Assembly (NCBI GenBank): GCA_938074535.1 | Contig: CALJER010000003.1 | Coordinates: forward strand, 28,626-92,625 | Direction of reading: 5' to 3' | Length of the DNA: 64,000 bases | DNA from: an uncultured archaeon | Lineage (GTDB): Archaea; Hadarchaeota; Hadarchaeia; Hadarchaeales; WYZ-LMO6 | In this document: positions 19,311 to 27,738 of the stretch, piece by piece | Layout: every line of letters starts with the position of its first letter | How positions within the stretch are numbered: position 1 is the stretch's first letter | Notes under the pieces: model-generated | What the model saw: the letters and a program-made list of their open reading frames with translations, nothing else | The model's database searches: none | Told to the model about the DNA's origin: nothing | Program-made: the position numbers and the translations under genes

Positions 19311-20465
19311 ATGGCGGGAGGAAGGAAGAAAGGAGAGGTGCCGGTGATCGGGCTGGAGTGCCTCTCCTGCGGGCACGCCGAGTACCAGATGTCCTCGCTG
19401 GGGCTGGGGGAGCTGCTGAAGGGGAGGTGCCCCAGGTGCGGGGGCGACCTGGCGGTGACGGGGAAGGAACTCCCGAAGGAGTGGGGGGAGGTGCTCTCGG
19501 TGCTGGAGAGGGAGTTCTCGGTGGTGGACTTCGTGCTGGGGAGGGAAGGGGGGGAGTTCGAGGTGGAGGCCGGACCAGGTTCCTCCTTTCCCAGGCTGCT
19601 GCGCGGGCTGAGGTCCCTGGGAAAGGTGGGCGCCCTGCGGAGGAGGGGAGGTGCCCTCTACCTCAGGGTCCTCTCCCTTCCGCCCAGGAGGGAAGGGAGG
19701 CCCTACCTCCCCCTGCTGCTCCTGGGTTTAACGCTCCTCTCCACCCTCGGGTTCAGCTACCTCTTCCTCTTCGGTGAAGCGGTGGAGGCCCTCCTCTTCT
19801 CCGTGAGCCTGATGGCGATCCTGGCCTCCCACGAGCTCGGGCACGGGCTCGCCGCCAGGAGGAACGGGGTGGAGGCCTCCCCTCCCTACTTCATCCCGGC
19901 ACCCACCTACCTGGGCACGCTGGGGGCGGTGGTGAGGGTGAGGAGCCCCATTCCCACCAGGGACGCGCTGGTGGAGATGGGGGCCTCTGGACCCCTCCTG
20001 GGCTTCGCCGTCGCCCTCCTGGTCAGCTCCGTGGGGCTGGCGCTGGGAGGAGCGGGAGGAGCCCGGCTCTTCACCACCCCCATCCTTCTCCTCCTGAGGT
20101 CCGCGCTGGGAGGGGGGCTGGACAACCCGCTCGTCCTCTCGGGCTCGGTGATGATGGTCATAACCTTCCTGAACCTCCTGCCCGCGGGGCAGCTGGACGG
20201 GGGGCACTTGGCCAGGGGGCTCCTGAGCGCCGAGGGCCACAGCACCCTCACCAGGGGGATGGGCCTGGGCCTGCTCTTCTCCGGCCTGCTGCTCCCCGGC
20301 TATCCCTTCTGGATCTGGGGCCTCCTCATCCTGCTCTTCTTCGGGCGCCCCCACGCTGGGGTGCTGGACGACCTTTCTCCCCTCTCCTCCTCCCACCGCC
20401 TCCTGGCCTTCTCGACCTTCCTCCTCCTGCCCCTCACCTTCCCCCTCCCCGGGGTGCCGGCATGA
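19311..20465 (+). CDS. Site-2 protease (M50) family membrane metalloprotease with N-terminal zinc-ribbon region
   Basis: ASHELGHGLAARR, PAPTYLGTLGAVVRVRSPIPTRDALVEMGASGPLLGF, LLPAGQLDGGH; N-terminal CLSCGH..GRCPRCGGDL. Confidence 0.92.
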   Translation: MAGGRKKGEVPVIGLECLSCGHAEYQMSSLGLGELLKGRCPRCGGDLAVTGKELPKEWGEVLSVLEREFSVVDFVLGREGGEFEVEAGPGSSFPRLLRGLRSLGKVGALRRRGGALYLRVLSLPPRREGRPYLPLLLLGLTLLSTLGFSYLFLFGEAVEALLFSVSLMAILASHELGHGLAARRNGVEASPPYFIPAPTYLGTLGAVVRVRSPIPTRDALVEMGASGPLLGFAVALLVSSVGLALGGAGGARLFTTPILLLLRSALGGGLDNPLVLSGSVMMVITFLNLLPAGQLDGGHLARGLLSAEGHSTLTRGMGLGLLFSGLLLPGYPFWIWGLLILLFFGRPHAGVLDDLSPLSSSHRLLAFSTFLLLPLTFPLPGVPA

Positions 20466-21049
20466 GGGGAAGGCTGCTGTGCGTGGAGGGTCTGGATGGC
20501 TGCGGCAAGAGCACCCAAACCTCGCTGCTGGTGAGGTGGCTGCGCTCCCTGGGGTACAGGGTCCTGCGCACGGCCGAGCCCACCCGGGGGCCCGTGGGAA
20601 GGCTGATCAGGAGGGGGCTGAGGGAGGGCATGCCCGCGGAGGTGGAGGCCCTCCTCTTCGCCGCCGACCGCATGGAGCACGCCTCCCGCGTGGTCCTGCC
20701 CGCCCTCAGGAGGGGCGGGATGGTGGTGAGCGAGAGGGGCCTCTACTCCTCCATCGCCTACCAGTGCGCCAGGGGGCTGAGGGAGGAGTGGGTGAGGGAG
20801 ATCAACAGGTTCTCCCCCCTTCCAGGTCTGACCCTCTTCCTCGACCTCCCTCCCGAGGAGTGCCTGAGGAGGATGGGGGGGAAGGACCTGGACCTCTTCG
20901 AGAGGGACCTTTCGTTCCAGAGGAGGGTGAGGAGGAAGTACCTGGAGCTGGCCGTCAGGGGTGAGGTGGAGAGGGTGGAGGGAAGGGGGTCGGTGGAGGA
21001 GGTGCAGGGGAGGATGAGGGAGAGGGTCCTCCGCTGGCTGGGGAGGTGA
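20462..21049 (+). CDS. tmk: Thymidylate kinase
   Basis: LLCVEGLDGCGKSTQTSLLVRWL, TAEPTRGPVGRLIR, LFAADRMEH, SERGLYSSIAYQ. Confidence 0.93.
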   Translation: MRGRLLCVEGLDGCGKSTQTSLLVRWLRSLGYRVLRTAEPTRGPVGRLIRRGLREGMPAEVEALLFAADRMEHASRVVLPALRRGGMVVSERGLYSSIAYQCARGLREEWVREINRFSPLPGLTLFLDLPPEECLRRMGGKDLDLFERDLSFQRRVRRKYLELAVRGEVERVEGRGSVEEVQGRMRERVLRWLGR

Positions 21050-21052
21050 GGG

Positions 21053-22405
21053 ATGGTCCTGGAGAAGCTGGGGAAGGCCCTGCACGGGGCGCTCCAGAAG
21101 CTGGCCAGGGCCCCGCACGTGGACGAGGAGACGGTGAGGGAGCTGGTGAGGGACCTGCAGAGGGCCCTCCTGCAGGCGGACGTGAACGTCCAGCTGGTCC
21201 TGGACCTGACGAGGAGGCTGGAGGAGCGCCTGAGGAAGGAGAGCCCTCCCCCCGGCATGAGCAGGAGGGAGCACGCGGTGAAGCTGGTTTACGAGGAGCT
21301 CTCCGGTCTGCTGGGGAAGCCCTCCTCCTTCGAGCTGAAGAAGGGGGCCCCCACGGTGGTCCTGATGGTGGGTCTGCAGGGGAGCGGGAAGACCACCTCC
21401 GTGGCGAAGCTGGCCTACCACTTCAGGAAGAGGGGCCTCAGGGTGGGGGTGGTGTGCGCCGACACCTTCAGGGCGGGGGCCTACGAGCAGCTCTCGCAGC
21501 TGGGGCAGAGGGCGGGGGTGGAGGTGTGGGGGGAGCCCGGGGCCGACGATCCCGTGGCGCTGGCCAGAAGGGGGGTGGAGGAGCTGGGGAGGAGGTGCGA
21601 TCTGGTCCTGGTGGACTCGGCGGGGAGGCACAAGGAGGAGAAGGGACTGATGGAGGAGATGAGGAGGATGGCGGAGGCGATCGGGCCGGACGAGGTCATG
21701 CTGGTGGTGGACGGCACGCTGGGCCAGCAGGCCAGGGACCAGGCGGAGGCTTTCAGGAAGGTCACCCCTCTGGGCTCCATCCTGGTGACCAAGCTGGACG
21801 GAACGGCCAAGGGGGGAGGGGCCCTCTCGGCGGTGGCGGCCACCGGAGCCCCCATCAAGTTCATAGGGACGGGGGAGCACCTGGAGGACCTGGAGCCCTT
21901 CTCCCCCCCCAGGTTCATGGCCAGGCTCCTGGGGATGGGCGACCTGGAGACCTTCCTGAGGAGGGTGGAGGAGACGATGGGGGAGAGGGGGGAGGAGGGG
22001 GTGAGGGAGGCCCTCAGGGGGAAGCTCACCCTGAGAACGGTCTACGAGCAGCTGGAGGCCATGAGCAAAATGGGTCCCCTGAGGAAGATCGCCGGCCTCA
22101 TCCCAGGGCTGGGAGTTTCCCTCTCGGAGGATCAGCTCAGGGTGGGGGAGGAAAAGCTGAAGCGCTTCAGGGTGATCATGCAGTCCATGACCCCCCAGGA
22201 GCTGGACAACCCCGAGATCCTGAACGCCTCCAGGATCAGGAGGGTGGCGAAGGGCTCGGGGACGAGCGAGGCCGAGGTGAGGGAGCTCCTGAAGCAGTAC
22301 GAGCTCATGAGGAGAATGCTGAAGACCCTGGGGAAGGGCAGGCTCCCCAGGGCCGGCCCGCTGGGGAAGCTGGTGAGGGAGCTGGAGAGGGAGAAGAGGG
22401 GATAG
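21053..22405 (+). CDS. srp54: Signal recognition particle protein SRP54
   Basis: VGLQGSGKTTSVAKLAYHFRK, DTFRAGAYEQL, VDSAGRHKEEKGLM, TKLDGTAKGGGALS, Met-rich M domain. Confidence 0.95.
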   Translation: MVLEKLGKALHGALQKLARAPHVDEETVRELVRDLQRALLQADVNVQLVLDLTRRLEERLRKESPPPGMSRREHAVKLVYEELSGLLGKPSSFELKKGAPTVVLMVGLQGSGKTTSVAKLAYHFRKRGLRVGVVCADTFRAGAYEQLSQLGQRAGVEVWGEPGADDPVALARRGVEELGRRCDLVLVDSAGRHKEEKGLMEEMRRMAEAIGPDEVMLVVDGTLGQQARDQAEAFRKVTPLGSILVTKLDGTAKGGGALSAVAATGAPIKFIGTGEHLEDLEPFSPPRFMARLLGMGDLETFLRRVEETMGERGEEGVREALRGKLTLRTVYEQLEAMSKMGPLRKIAGLIPGLGVSLSEDQLRVGEEKLKRFRVIMQSMTPQELDNPEILNASRIRRVAKGSGTSEAEVRELLKQYELMRRMLKTLGKGRLPRAGPLGKLVRELEREKRG

Positions 22406-22465
22406 CTTTTTGAGGTCCCCGGCTCCACTCTCTCCGGTGGGAAGCTGACCAAGGCCAGGAAGAAG

Positions 22466-22711
22466 ATGTCGAAGAGGAGGGGAGAGGCGGTCACGGCCGG
22501 GAGGATGATGGGAGGGTTCGAGGAGGGGGAAAGGGTGGTGCTCAAGATAGAGCCAAGCGTGCAGAAGGGAAGGCCCCACCCGCGCTACCAGGGGAGGGTG
22601 GGAGTGGTGAGGGGGAGGAGGGGGAGAGCGTACGAGGTGGAGATCACGGACGGGGGCAAAATGAAAAGAATTATTACGCTGCCGGAGCACCTCAGGAAGG
22701 TGGGCCCATGA
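22466..22711 (+). CDS. rpl21e: Ribosomal protein eL21 (N-terminus/start uncertain)
   Basis: EGERVVLKIEPSVQKGRPHPRYQGRVGVVRGRRGRAYEVEI; upstream in-frame codons also resemble the eL21 N-terminus but lack a start. Confidence 0.9.
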   Translation: MSKRRGEAVTAGRMMGGFEEGERVVLKIEPSVQKGRPHPRYQGRVGVVRGRRGRAYEVEITDGGKMKRIITLPEHLRKVGP

Positions 22712-23046
22712 TAGGTTCGGGAGTGGTTTCGGAGAGGCCTGTCACCCTGGCCGAGGTCCTGCAGGTGCTGGAGGGAATAAAGAAGGAGAGGGAGCTCAGG
22801 TACGAGCAGCGCCTGGACTACGACTACGCCCAGAAGTTCGTCAGGGTGAAGCCCGAGGAGGCCGCGAAGCTGGTGGAGGAGCTGGTGAAGACCTTCGAGC
22901 TCAGGGAGGCCGCCGCGGTGCAGCTGGTGGACCTCATGCCGGAGAGGGCGGAGGAGGTGGAGCTCCTGCTCTCCAAGGAGAGGAGGAGGCTCACCCCGGA
23001 GGAGATAGGGAAGCTCCTGGAGTTGCTGAACCAGCACAGGAAGTGA
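22708..23046 (+). CDS. rpo4: DNA-directed RNA polymerase subunit F (Rpo4)
   Basis: VTLAEVLQVLEGIKKERELRYEQRLDYDYAQKF..; position between eL21 and DUF655 as in other archaea. Confidence 0.9.
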   Translation: MIGSGVVSERPVTLAEVLQVLEGIKKERELRYEQRLDYDYAQKFVRVKPEEAAKLVEELVKTFELREAAAVQLVDLMPERAEEVELLLSKERRRLTPEEIGKLLELLNQHRK

Positions 23047-23059
23047 GGAAGGGAGGTCT

Positions 23060-23662
23060 TTGGCCCAGAAGAAGTTTGAGGATTATGGGATAGTCCTGGA
23101 CTTCCTCCCCCAGGGCCACCCCAACGACCCCAGGCCCGTCCACCTGAGGGAGCCCGTGGTTCAGCTGCTGGGGGAGGACTTCTTCACCCTGCTGGAGGTG
23201 GTGCCCAAGAAGGAGGCGAGGTTCGAGCCGGGGGAGAGGGTGTTCATAGGGAAGGGGGAGAGGGAGAAGGTGGAGAGGATCAGGAGGAGGATCGGGTACG
23301 GGGAGCTCACTTCTGCGGCCAGGTCCGAGCTGCCCATCGCGGTGAGGCGCCTGGTGGAGGGTCATCCGGAGAGGTTCCTGGAGTTCTTCAACAAGGCCGG
23401 CCCCGTCACCACCAGGTTCCACCAGCTGGAGCTCATCCCCGGAATAGGGAAGAAGCTCATGTGGAGCATCCTGGAGGAGAGGGAGAAGGCCCCCTTCTCC
23501 AGCCTGGGGGACCTGAAGGAGAGGGTGAAGGGCCTGGGAGACCTAAGGGAGATGATCGCGAACAGGATCGTGCGTGAGCTCCAGGGGGAGGACAGGTACA
23601 GGATCTTCGTCAGGCCCCCCTCCAGGAAGGCCGAGGAGGAGGAAGAGGAGAGGAAGCCCTGA
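23060..23662 (+). CDS. DUF655 family protein
   Basis: YGIVLDFLPQGHP, IRRRIGYGELTSAARSELP, TTRFHQLELIPGIGKKLMW; TTG start. Confidence 0.9.
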   Translation: MAQKKFEDYGIVLDFLPQGHPNDPRPVHLREPVVQLLGEDFFTLLEVVPKKEARFEPGERVFIGKGEREKVERIRRRIGYGELTSAARSELPIAVRRLVEGHPERFLEFFNKAGPVTTRFHQLELIPGIGKKLMWSILEEREKAPFSSLGDLKERVKGLGDLREMIANRIVRELQGEDRYRIFVRPPSRKAEEEEEERKP

Positions 23663-23710
23663 GGGCCCAGGCTGGGCCGGGCCGGGGGAACGGTTGCCCG
23701 CCGAGAAGGT

Positions 23711-23974
23711 TCACTCCCGCACGGTCTCCAGCAGGCTCAGGAGGTTCCAGATGGAGGTCCTGGCATGCATGGGAATGTTGGGGTCGTTGCTGGCCTCCTC
23801 CAGCATGCTGGCGGCGAGGGCGGCCCTGACGGAGGGCTCCTCCCCCTTCTTCATCAGGGTCTCCTTCGCCTGGGTGGCGAGCCTCCTGATGTTCCTGGGC
23901 ACCGAGGGGTCTCCCGCCAGGTTCGAGAGCAGCTCGCTGGCTTTCCTGAGCTTCGCCTCTGTCTCGGAGGACAA
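23711..23974 (-). CDS. UPF0147 family protein
   Basis: LSNLAGDPSVPRNIRRLATQAKETL..RAALAASMLEEASNDPNIPMHARTSIWNLLSLLE. Confidence 0.9.
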   Translation of the reverse strand: MSSETEAKLRKASELLSNLAGDPSVPRNIRRLATQAKETLMKKGEEPSVRAALAASMLEEASNDPNIPMHARTSIWNLLSLLETVRE

Positions 23975-24025
23975 GGGACATCACCACCGATAATAAGGTG
24001 GGAGGGTTAAAAGAGGAGGGGGTGG

Positions 24026-24325
24026 ATGCCGGAGAAGAAAATCGACAAGGCGGTGGAGGCCCTCTTCTCGGGCGCCAGGATGCTTTCCATCCACTGCGCG
24101 GAGTGCAGGGGTCCCCTCTTCGAGAAGGACGGAAAGGTCTTCTGCCCCACCTGCGGGGTGAGGGGAGGGGAGGCCCCGGACGAGGGACTGGAGGGGACGC
24201 TGAGGAGGAAGCTGGAGGAGCTGAAAGCCAGGCTGGAGACGGAAAAAGATCACGAGCAGCTCATGAGGACCCTGAAGGAGATCGATGCACTCGTGGAGGT
24301 GCTGAGGAAGCTGAGGAGTACCTGA
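24026..24325 (+). CDS. Sjogren's syndrome/scleroderma autoantigen 1 (p27) family zinc-ribbon protein
   Basis: FSGARMLSIHCAECRGPLFEKDGKVFCPTCG. Confidence 0.8.
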   Translation: MPEKKIDKAVEALFSGARMLSIHCAECRGPLFEKDGKVFCPTCGVRGGEAPDEGLEGTLRRKLEELKARLETEKDHEQLMRTLKEIDALVEVLRKLRST

Positions 24326-24352
24326 GGTCCTGAGTGTGGAGGGTGTGCTGCC

Positions 24353-24967
24353 TCACTTCCTCAGGAGCCCGTCCACCTCTTCGTCCGTGAGCTCCGCGTA
24401 TCCCCTCTCGTCCACGACCGAGACCACCACCTTGTCACCGGTGGCCGCGTCCCTCTCTATGGCGGTTCTTATGGCATCCACCGCCAGCTTCTTCCCCTCC
24501 TGAAGGCTCAGTTCCTTCCTGTAGTTCTTTTCCAGCACCCCGTAGGCCACCTGGGCTCCGGTCCCTCCCGCGTAGAAGTCCTCCTCCTCCACCCTCCCTC
24601 CGAGCGGGTCCAGGGTGAGGAGGGAGACCTTTCCCTCCTCCAGGCCGCAGAGGACACCTTCCAGCAGGTAGGGGTACCACCTCCTGCTCTGGAGCACGTT
24701 GGAGGCCACCTGTGCCAGTCCCCTCGTGGAGATGGACCTTCCGTGCTCCAGCCTGTAGAGGTTCGCCTCCGCCTGCAGGAGGCTCACCAGGGTCTGGATG
24801 TCCCCGGGAGCCCCCGAGAAGGCGGCCCCTATCCTCTCCTCCAGCCTGAAGAGCTTGCGGGCCCTCTTGCTGAGCACCAGGTAGTAACCCACGGCCCTGG
24901 TGTCGGAGGCCAGCACGGCCCCCCCCTCCGTCTTGAGGCCCACGATGGTCCCCGCGAAGTACTCCAT
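24353..24967 (-). CDS. psmB: Proteasome beta subunit homologue (non-standard N-terminus)
   Basis: MEYFAGTIVGLKTEGGAVLASDTRAVGYYLVLSKRARKLFRLEERI..AGAPGDIQTL-like core, AYGVLEKNYRKELSLQEG, RDAATGD. Confidence 0.88.
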   Translation of the reverse strand: MEYFAGTIVGLKTEGGAVLASDTRAVGYYLVLSKRARKLFRLEERIGAAFSGAPGDIQTLVSLLQAEANLYRLEHGRSISTRGLAQVASNVLQSRRWYPYLLEGVLCGLEEGKVSLLTLDPLGGRVEEEDFYAGGTGAQVAYGVLEKNYRKELSLQEGKKLAVDAIRTAIERDAATGDKVVVSVVDERGYAELTDEEVDGLLRK

Positions 24968-25224
24968 CCTAACCCTTCGCTCCCCCCCGCTTTTAATCCT
25001 ACCGAAGTCCGGCGGAGGTGCGCCCCGGGGAAGCACCCCTTTCGGTGACCCTCCCCCACCGCCGGTTCAAAACGGGCGTAAACCTTCCGGTCCCCGATGT
25101 GGAGAGGGTTGGGGGAGGAACCAGGCAAGTGCTTGCTGAAGGGCGGGGTCTCCGGAGCCCGCCGCTGGAAGTGGCGGATGCACAGCCGGATATCTCCTTA
25201 AGCAGCTACGCAGAGGAGAGAGGG

Positions 25225-26169
25225 ATGGGGGTGCTGGCGGGTGTGGACCTGGGGGCCTCCAACCTCAGGATGGCCCTCTCGGACGGAAAGAAGCTGCTGG
25301 CGGAGAGAAGGGAGAGGACCCTCCTCACGGACCCCCTCTCCCCCTCCCGCCAGATCTCCTCCCTCCTGCGCTCCATGCTCTCCGGGAGGAGGCTGGAGGG
25401 AATAGGCTTGGCCTGCGTGGGTCCCCTGGACCTGGGGAGGGGGGAGGTGAGGGACTCCCCCAACCTCCCCTTCAGGCGCGTCCCGCTGGTGAGGCCCCTG
25501 GAGGAGGAGTTCGGGGTCCCGGTGGTTTTGATCAACGACTGCTCCGCCGCCGCCGTGGGGGAGAAGGAGTTCGGGGCGGGCAGGGGGGTGGACGACCTGG
25601 TGTACGTGGGGATGGGGACGGGGATAGGGGGAGGGGCCTACGTGGACGGGCACCTCCTGTGGGGGAAGGAGGGAAATGCGGTGGAGATAGGGCACCTGAC
25701 CGTGGATCCGTCGGGAAGGCTGGAGTGCGGTTGCGGGAAAAGGGGGCACTGGGAGGCCTACTGCTCCGGAACGGGTCTCCCCAGGCTGGTGGAGTGGAGG
25801 CTGAAGAGGGGCGAGGGAAAGGAGAGCCCGCTCAGGAGGAGGTGGGAGGAGGACCGGTCGAGCCTGAGGGCGGAGCACCTCTTCGCGGCGGCCAGGGAGG
25901 GAGATGCCTTCGCCCTGAAGGTGCTGGAGGAGGTGGGAAGGCTGAACGGGATAGGCTTCACCGACCTGGTGGAGGCCTACGATCCCGCCCTCCTCACCGT
26001 GGGGGGTTCCGTGGCCCTGAGGAACGCCAGGTGGATCCTCCCGCCGGTGAGGAGGTGGATGAGGGAGAGAGCCTACAACCGTCCCCCCCTCCTGAGGCTC
26101 ACTCCCCTGGGGGAGAGGGCGGGTTTATACGGGGCGGTGGGGCTCATCAGGGAGGAGGTGAGGAGGTGA
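25225..26169 (+). CDS. ROK family protein (sugar kinase/glucokinase-like)
   Basis: AGVDLGASNLRMAL, LINDCSAAAVGEKEFGAGRG, VGMGTGIGGGAYVDG, EIGHLTVDPSGRLECGCGKRGHWEAYCSG. Confidence 0.9.
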   Translation: MGVLAGVDLGASNLRMALSDGKKLLAERRERTLLTDPLSPSRQISSLLRSMLSGRRLEGIGLACVGPLDLGRGEVRDSPNLPFRRVPLVRPLEEEFGVPVVLINDCSAAAVGEKEFGAGRGVDDLVYVGMGTGIGGGAYVDGHLLWGKEGNAVEIGHLTVDPSGRLECGCGKRGHWEAYCSGTGLPRLVEWRLKRGEGKESPLRRRWEEDRSSLRAEHLFAAAREGDAFALKVLEEVGRLNGIGFTDLVEAYDPALLTVGGSVALRNARWILPPVRRWMRERAYNRPPLLRLTPLGERAGLYGAVGLIREEVRR

Positions 26170-27176
26170 AGGTGGAGGAGATAGGGAAGGTGGACAGGGG
26201 AGGGATGCTGAGGGAGCTTCTGGGCTTCCCCGAGAGGTGCGGGGAGGCCCTCTCCCTTCCCGTGAGGGTGGGGAGGAGGAGGGTGAGGAAGGTGGTGCTG
26301 GCGGGAATGGGTGGCTCGGCCATCGCGGGGGACCTCCTGAGGGACTGGCTGGATCCTCCCTTTCCCCTCGAGGTGAGCAGGGGCTACCACCTCCCCGCCT
26401 GGGTGGGAAGGGACACGCTCGTGCTGGCCGTGAGCTACTCGGGGAACACCGAGGAGACCCTGAGCTGCTTTTCGGAGGCCCTGGAGAGAAAGGCGGAGGT
26501 GGTGGGGATCTCCTCCGGCGGGAGGCTGGAGGAGAGGTGCGGGGAGGGGAGGCTCCCGCACGTGAAGGTCCCCGGGGGGATGGCCCCCAGGGTGGCCCTG
26601 CCCTTCCTCCTCTTCGCCTCCCTGAACGTGCTCCTGGCGAAGGGCCTGGTGAGGGTGGAGGGGGAAGAGGTGGAGGAGGCCCTGGAGGCCCTGAAGGGGC
26701 TGAGGAGGAGGCTGGCCCCGGGCGTGCCCAGGAACCCCGCAGAGGAGGCGGCGGAGAGGCTGAAGGGCACCCTTCCCTTCATCTACGCCCCGAAGGAGCT
26801 GGCGGGGGCGGCCCTCAGGCTCAAGACCCAGCTGAACGAGAACAGCAAGGTGCCGGCGAAGGTGGAGCTCCTCCCCGAGCTCTGCCACAACGAGATCGTG
26901 GGGCTGCGCTCCTGCCCGGAGTCCGTCTCCTTCGTCCTCCTGCACAGCGGGGGGGAGGACAGGAGGATGGGGGCCAGGATGGGGTTCGTGAGGGACCTCC
27001 TGAGGGGAAGGAGGGTGGTGGAGCTGGCGGGGGAGGGACGGGGGAGGCTGGCGCGCCTCCTCACTCTGGTCTACCTGGGCGACTTCCTCTCCTTCTACCT
27101 GGCCGTGAAGAGGGGGGTGGACCCAACGCCCGTTCCGGAGATAGAGGAGCTGAAGAGGAGGCTGGCCGACCTCTAG
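26166..27176 (+). CDS. Bifunctional phosphoglucose/phosphomannose isomerase
   Basis: VVLAGMGGSAIAGDLL, VLAVSYSGNTEETLSCF, ELCHNEIVG. Confidence 0.92.
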   Translation: MKVEEIGKVDRGGMLRELLGFPERCGEALSLPVRVGRRRVRKVVLAGMGGSAIAGDLLRDWLDPPFPLEVSRGYHLPAWVGRDTLVLAVSYSGNTEETLSCFSEALERKAEVVGISSGGRLEERCGEGRLPHVKVPGGMAPRVALPFLLFASLNVLLAKGLVRVEGEEVEEALEALKGLRRRLAPGVPRNPAEEAAERLKGTLPFIYAPKELAGAALRLKTQLNENSKVPAKVELLPELCHNEIVGLRSCPESVSFVLLHSGGEDRRMGARMGFVRDLLRGRRVVELAGEGRGRLARLLTLVYLGDFLSFYLAVKRGVDPTPVPEIEELKRRLADL

Positions 27177-27694
27177 AGGAACTCCACCCTCTTCCCCCTC
27201 TCGCTGGGCAAGATCCTCTTCCTTCCACCCCGGAACTCCCTCCTAAGTTCCTCCCCCCCGAAGAGGCGGTCCAGGAAGACCGCGAGGGCGGCCACCTCGG
27301 AGTGGGGCTGGTTCCCCACCGCCACGTTGTGGTCCGCGAGCTCGAACATCTCGCCGGGGACCTTCTCCGCCCCCACCGCCACCAGCAGGTCGTGGCCCCG
27401 CAGGAGGGGGAGGACCTCGTCCAGCGGTCTGCCGTACATGGTGAGGTGCACGACCTTTCCCCCCTTCTTCCTCCACTCCTCCACCACCTCCCTCCAGGGC
27501 CTCCCTCCCTCCACCCAGAAGCTCCCTCCCCACTCCCTCCCCACCTCCTCCACCACCCTCTCCAGCTCCGCGTCCCTGCGCTCGGCCAGGATCATGCCCT
27601 CCGCCCCCAGGGCCCTGGCGGTGAGGGCCACGTGGGTGGTGAGCCGCTGGTCCCTGAAGGGGCGGTGGCCCAGCCTCAGCACGACCACCCTCAT
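27173..27694 (-). CDS. trm56: tRNA (cytidine(56)-2'-O)-methyltransferase
   Basis: VVVLRLGHRPFRDQRLTTHVALTARALGA, VVHLTMYGRPL, DLLVAVGAEKVPGEMFELADHNVAVGNQPHSEVAALAVFLDRL. Confidence 0.93.
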   Translation of the reverse strand: MRVVVLRLGHRPFRDQRLTTHVALTARALGAEGMILAERRDAELERVVEEVGREWGGSFWVEGGRPWREVVEEWRKKGGKVVHLTMYGRPLDEVLPLLRGHDLLVAVGAEKVPGEMFELADHNVAVGNQPHSEVAALAVFLDRLFGGEELRREFRGGRKRILPSERGKRVEFL

Positions 27695-27738
27695 CCTCTT
27701 CCCCCTGACAACCTTTTTTGTTCCCCCCGCCGTTAAGG

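Noticed and set aside
22403-22470. Possible TAG (pyrrolysine) readthrough joining SRP54 to eL21
   Set aside because: Both are independent universal proteins with normal termini elsewhere; no PYLIS-like evidence, and an indel or alternative start is simpler.
20300-22690. 796-aa minus-strand ORF opposite tmk, srp54 and the M50 protease
   Set aside because: His/Pro/Leu-rich antisense translation of strongly purine-loaded real genes; the sense strand encodes recognisable proteins.
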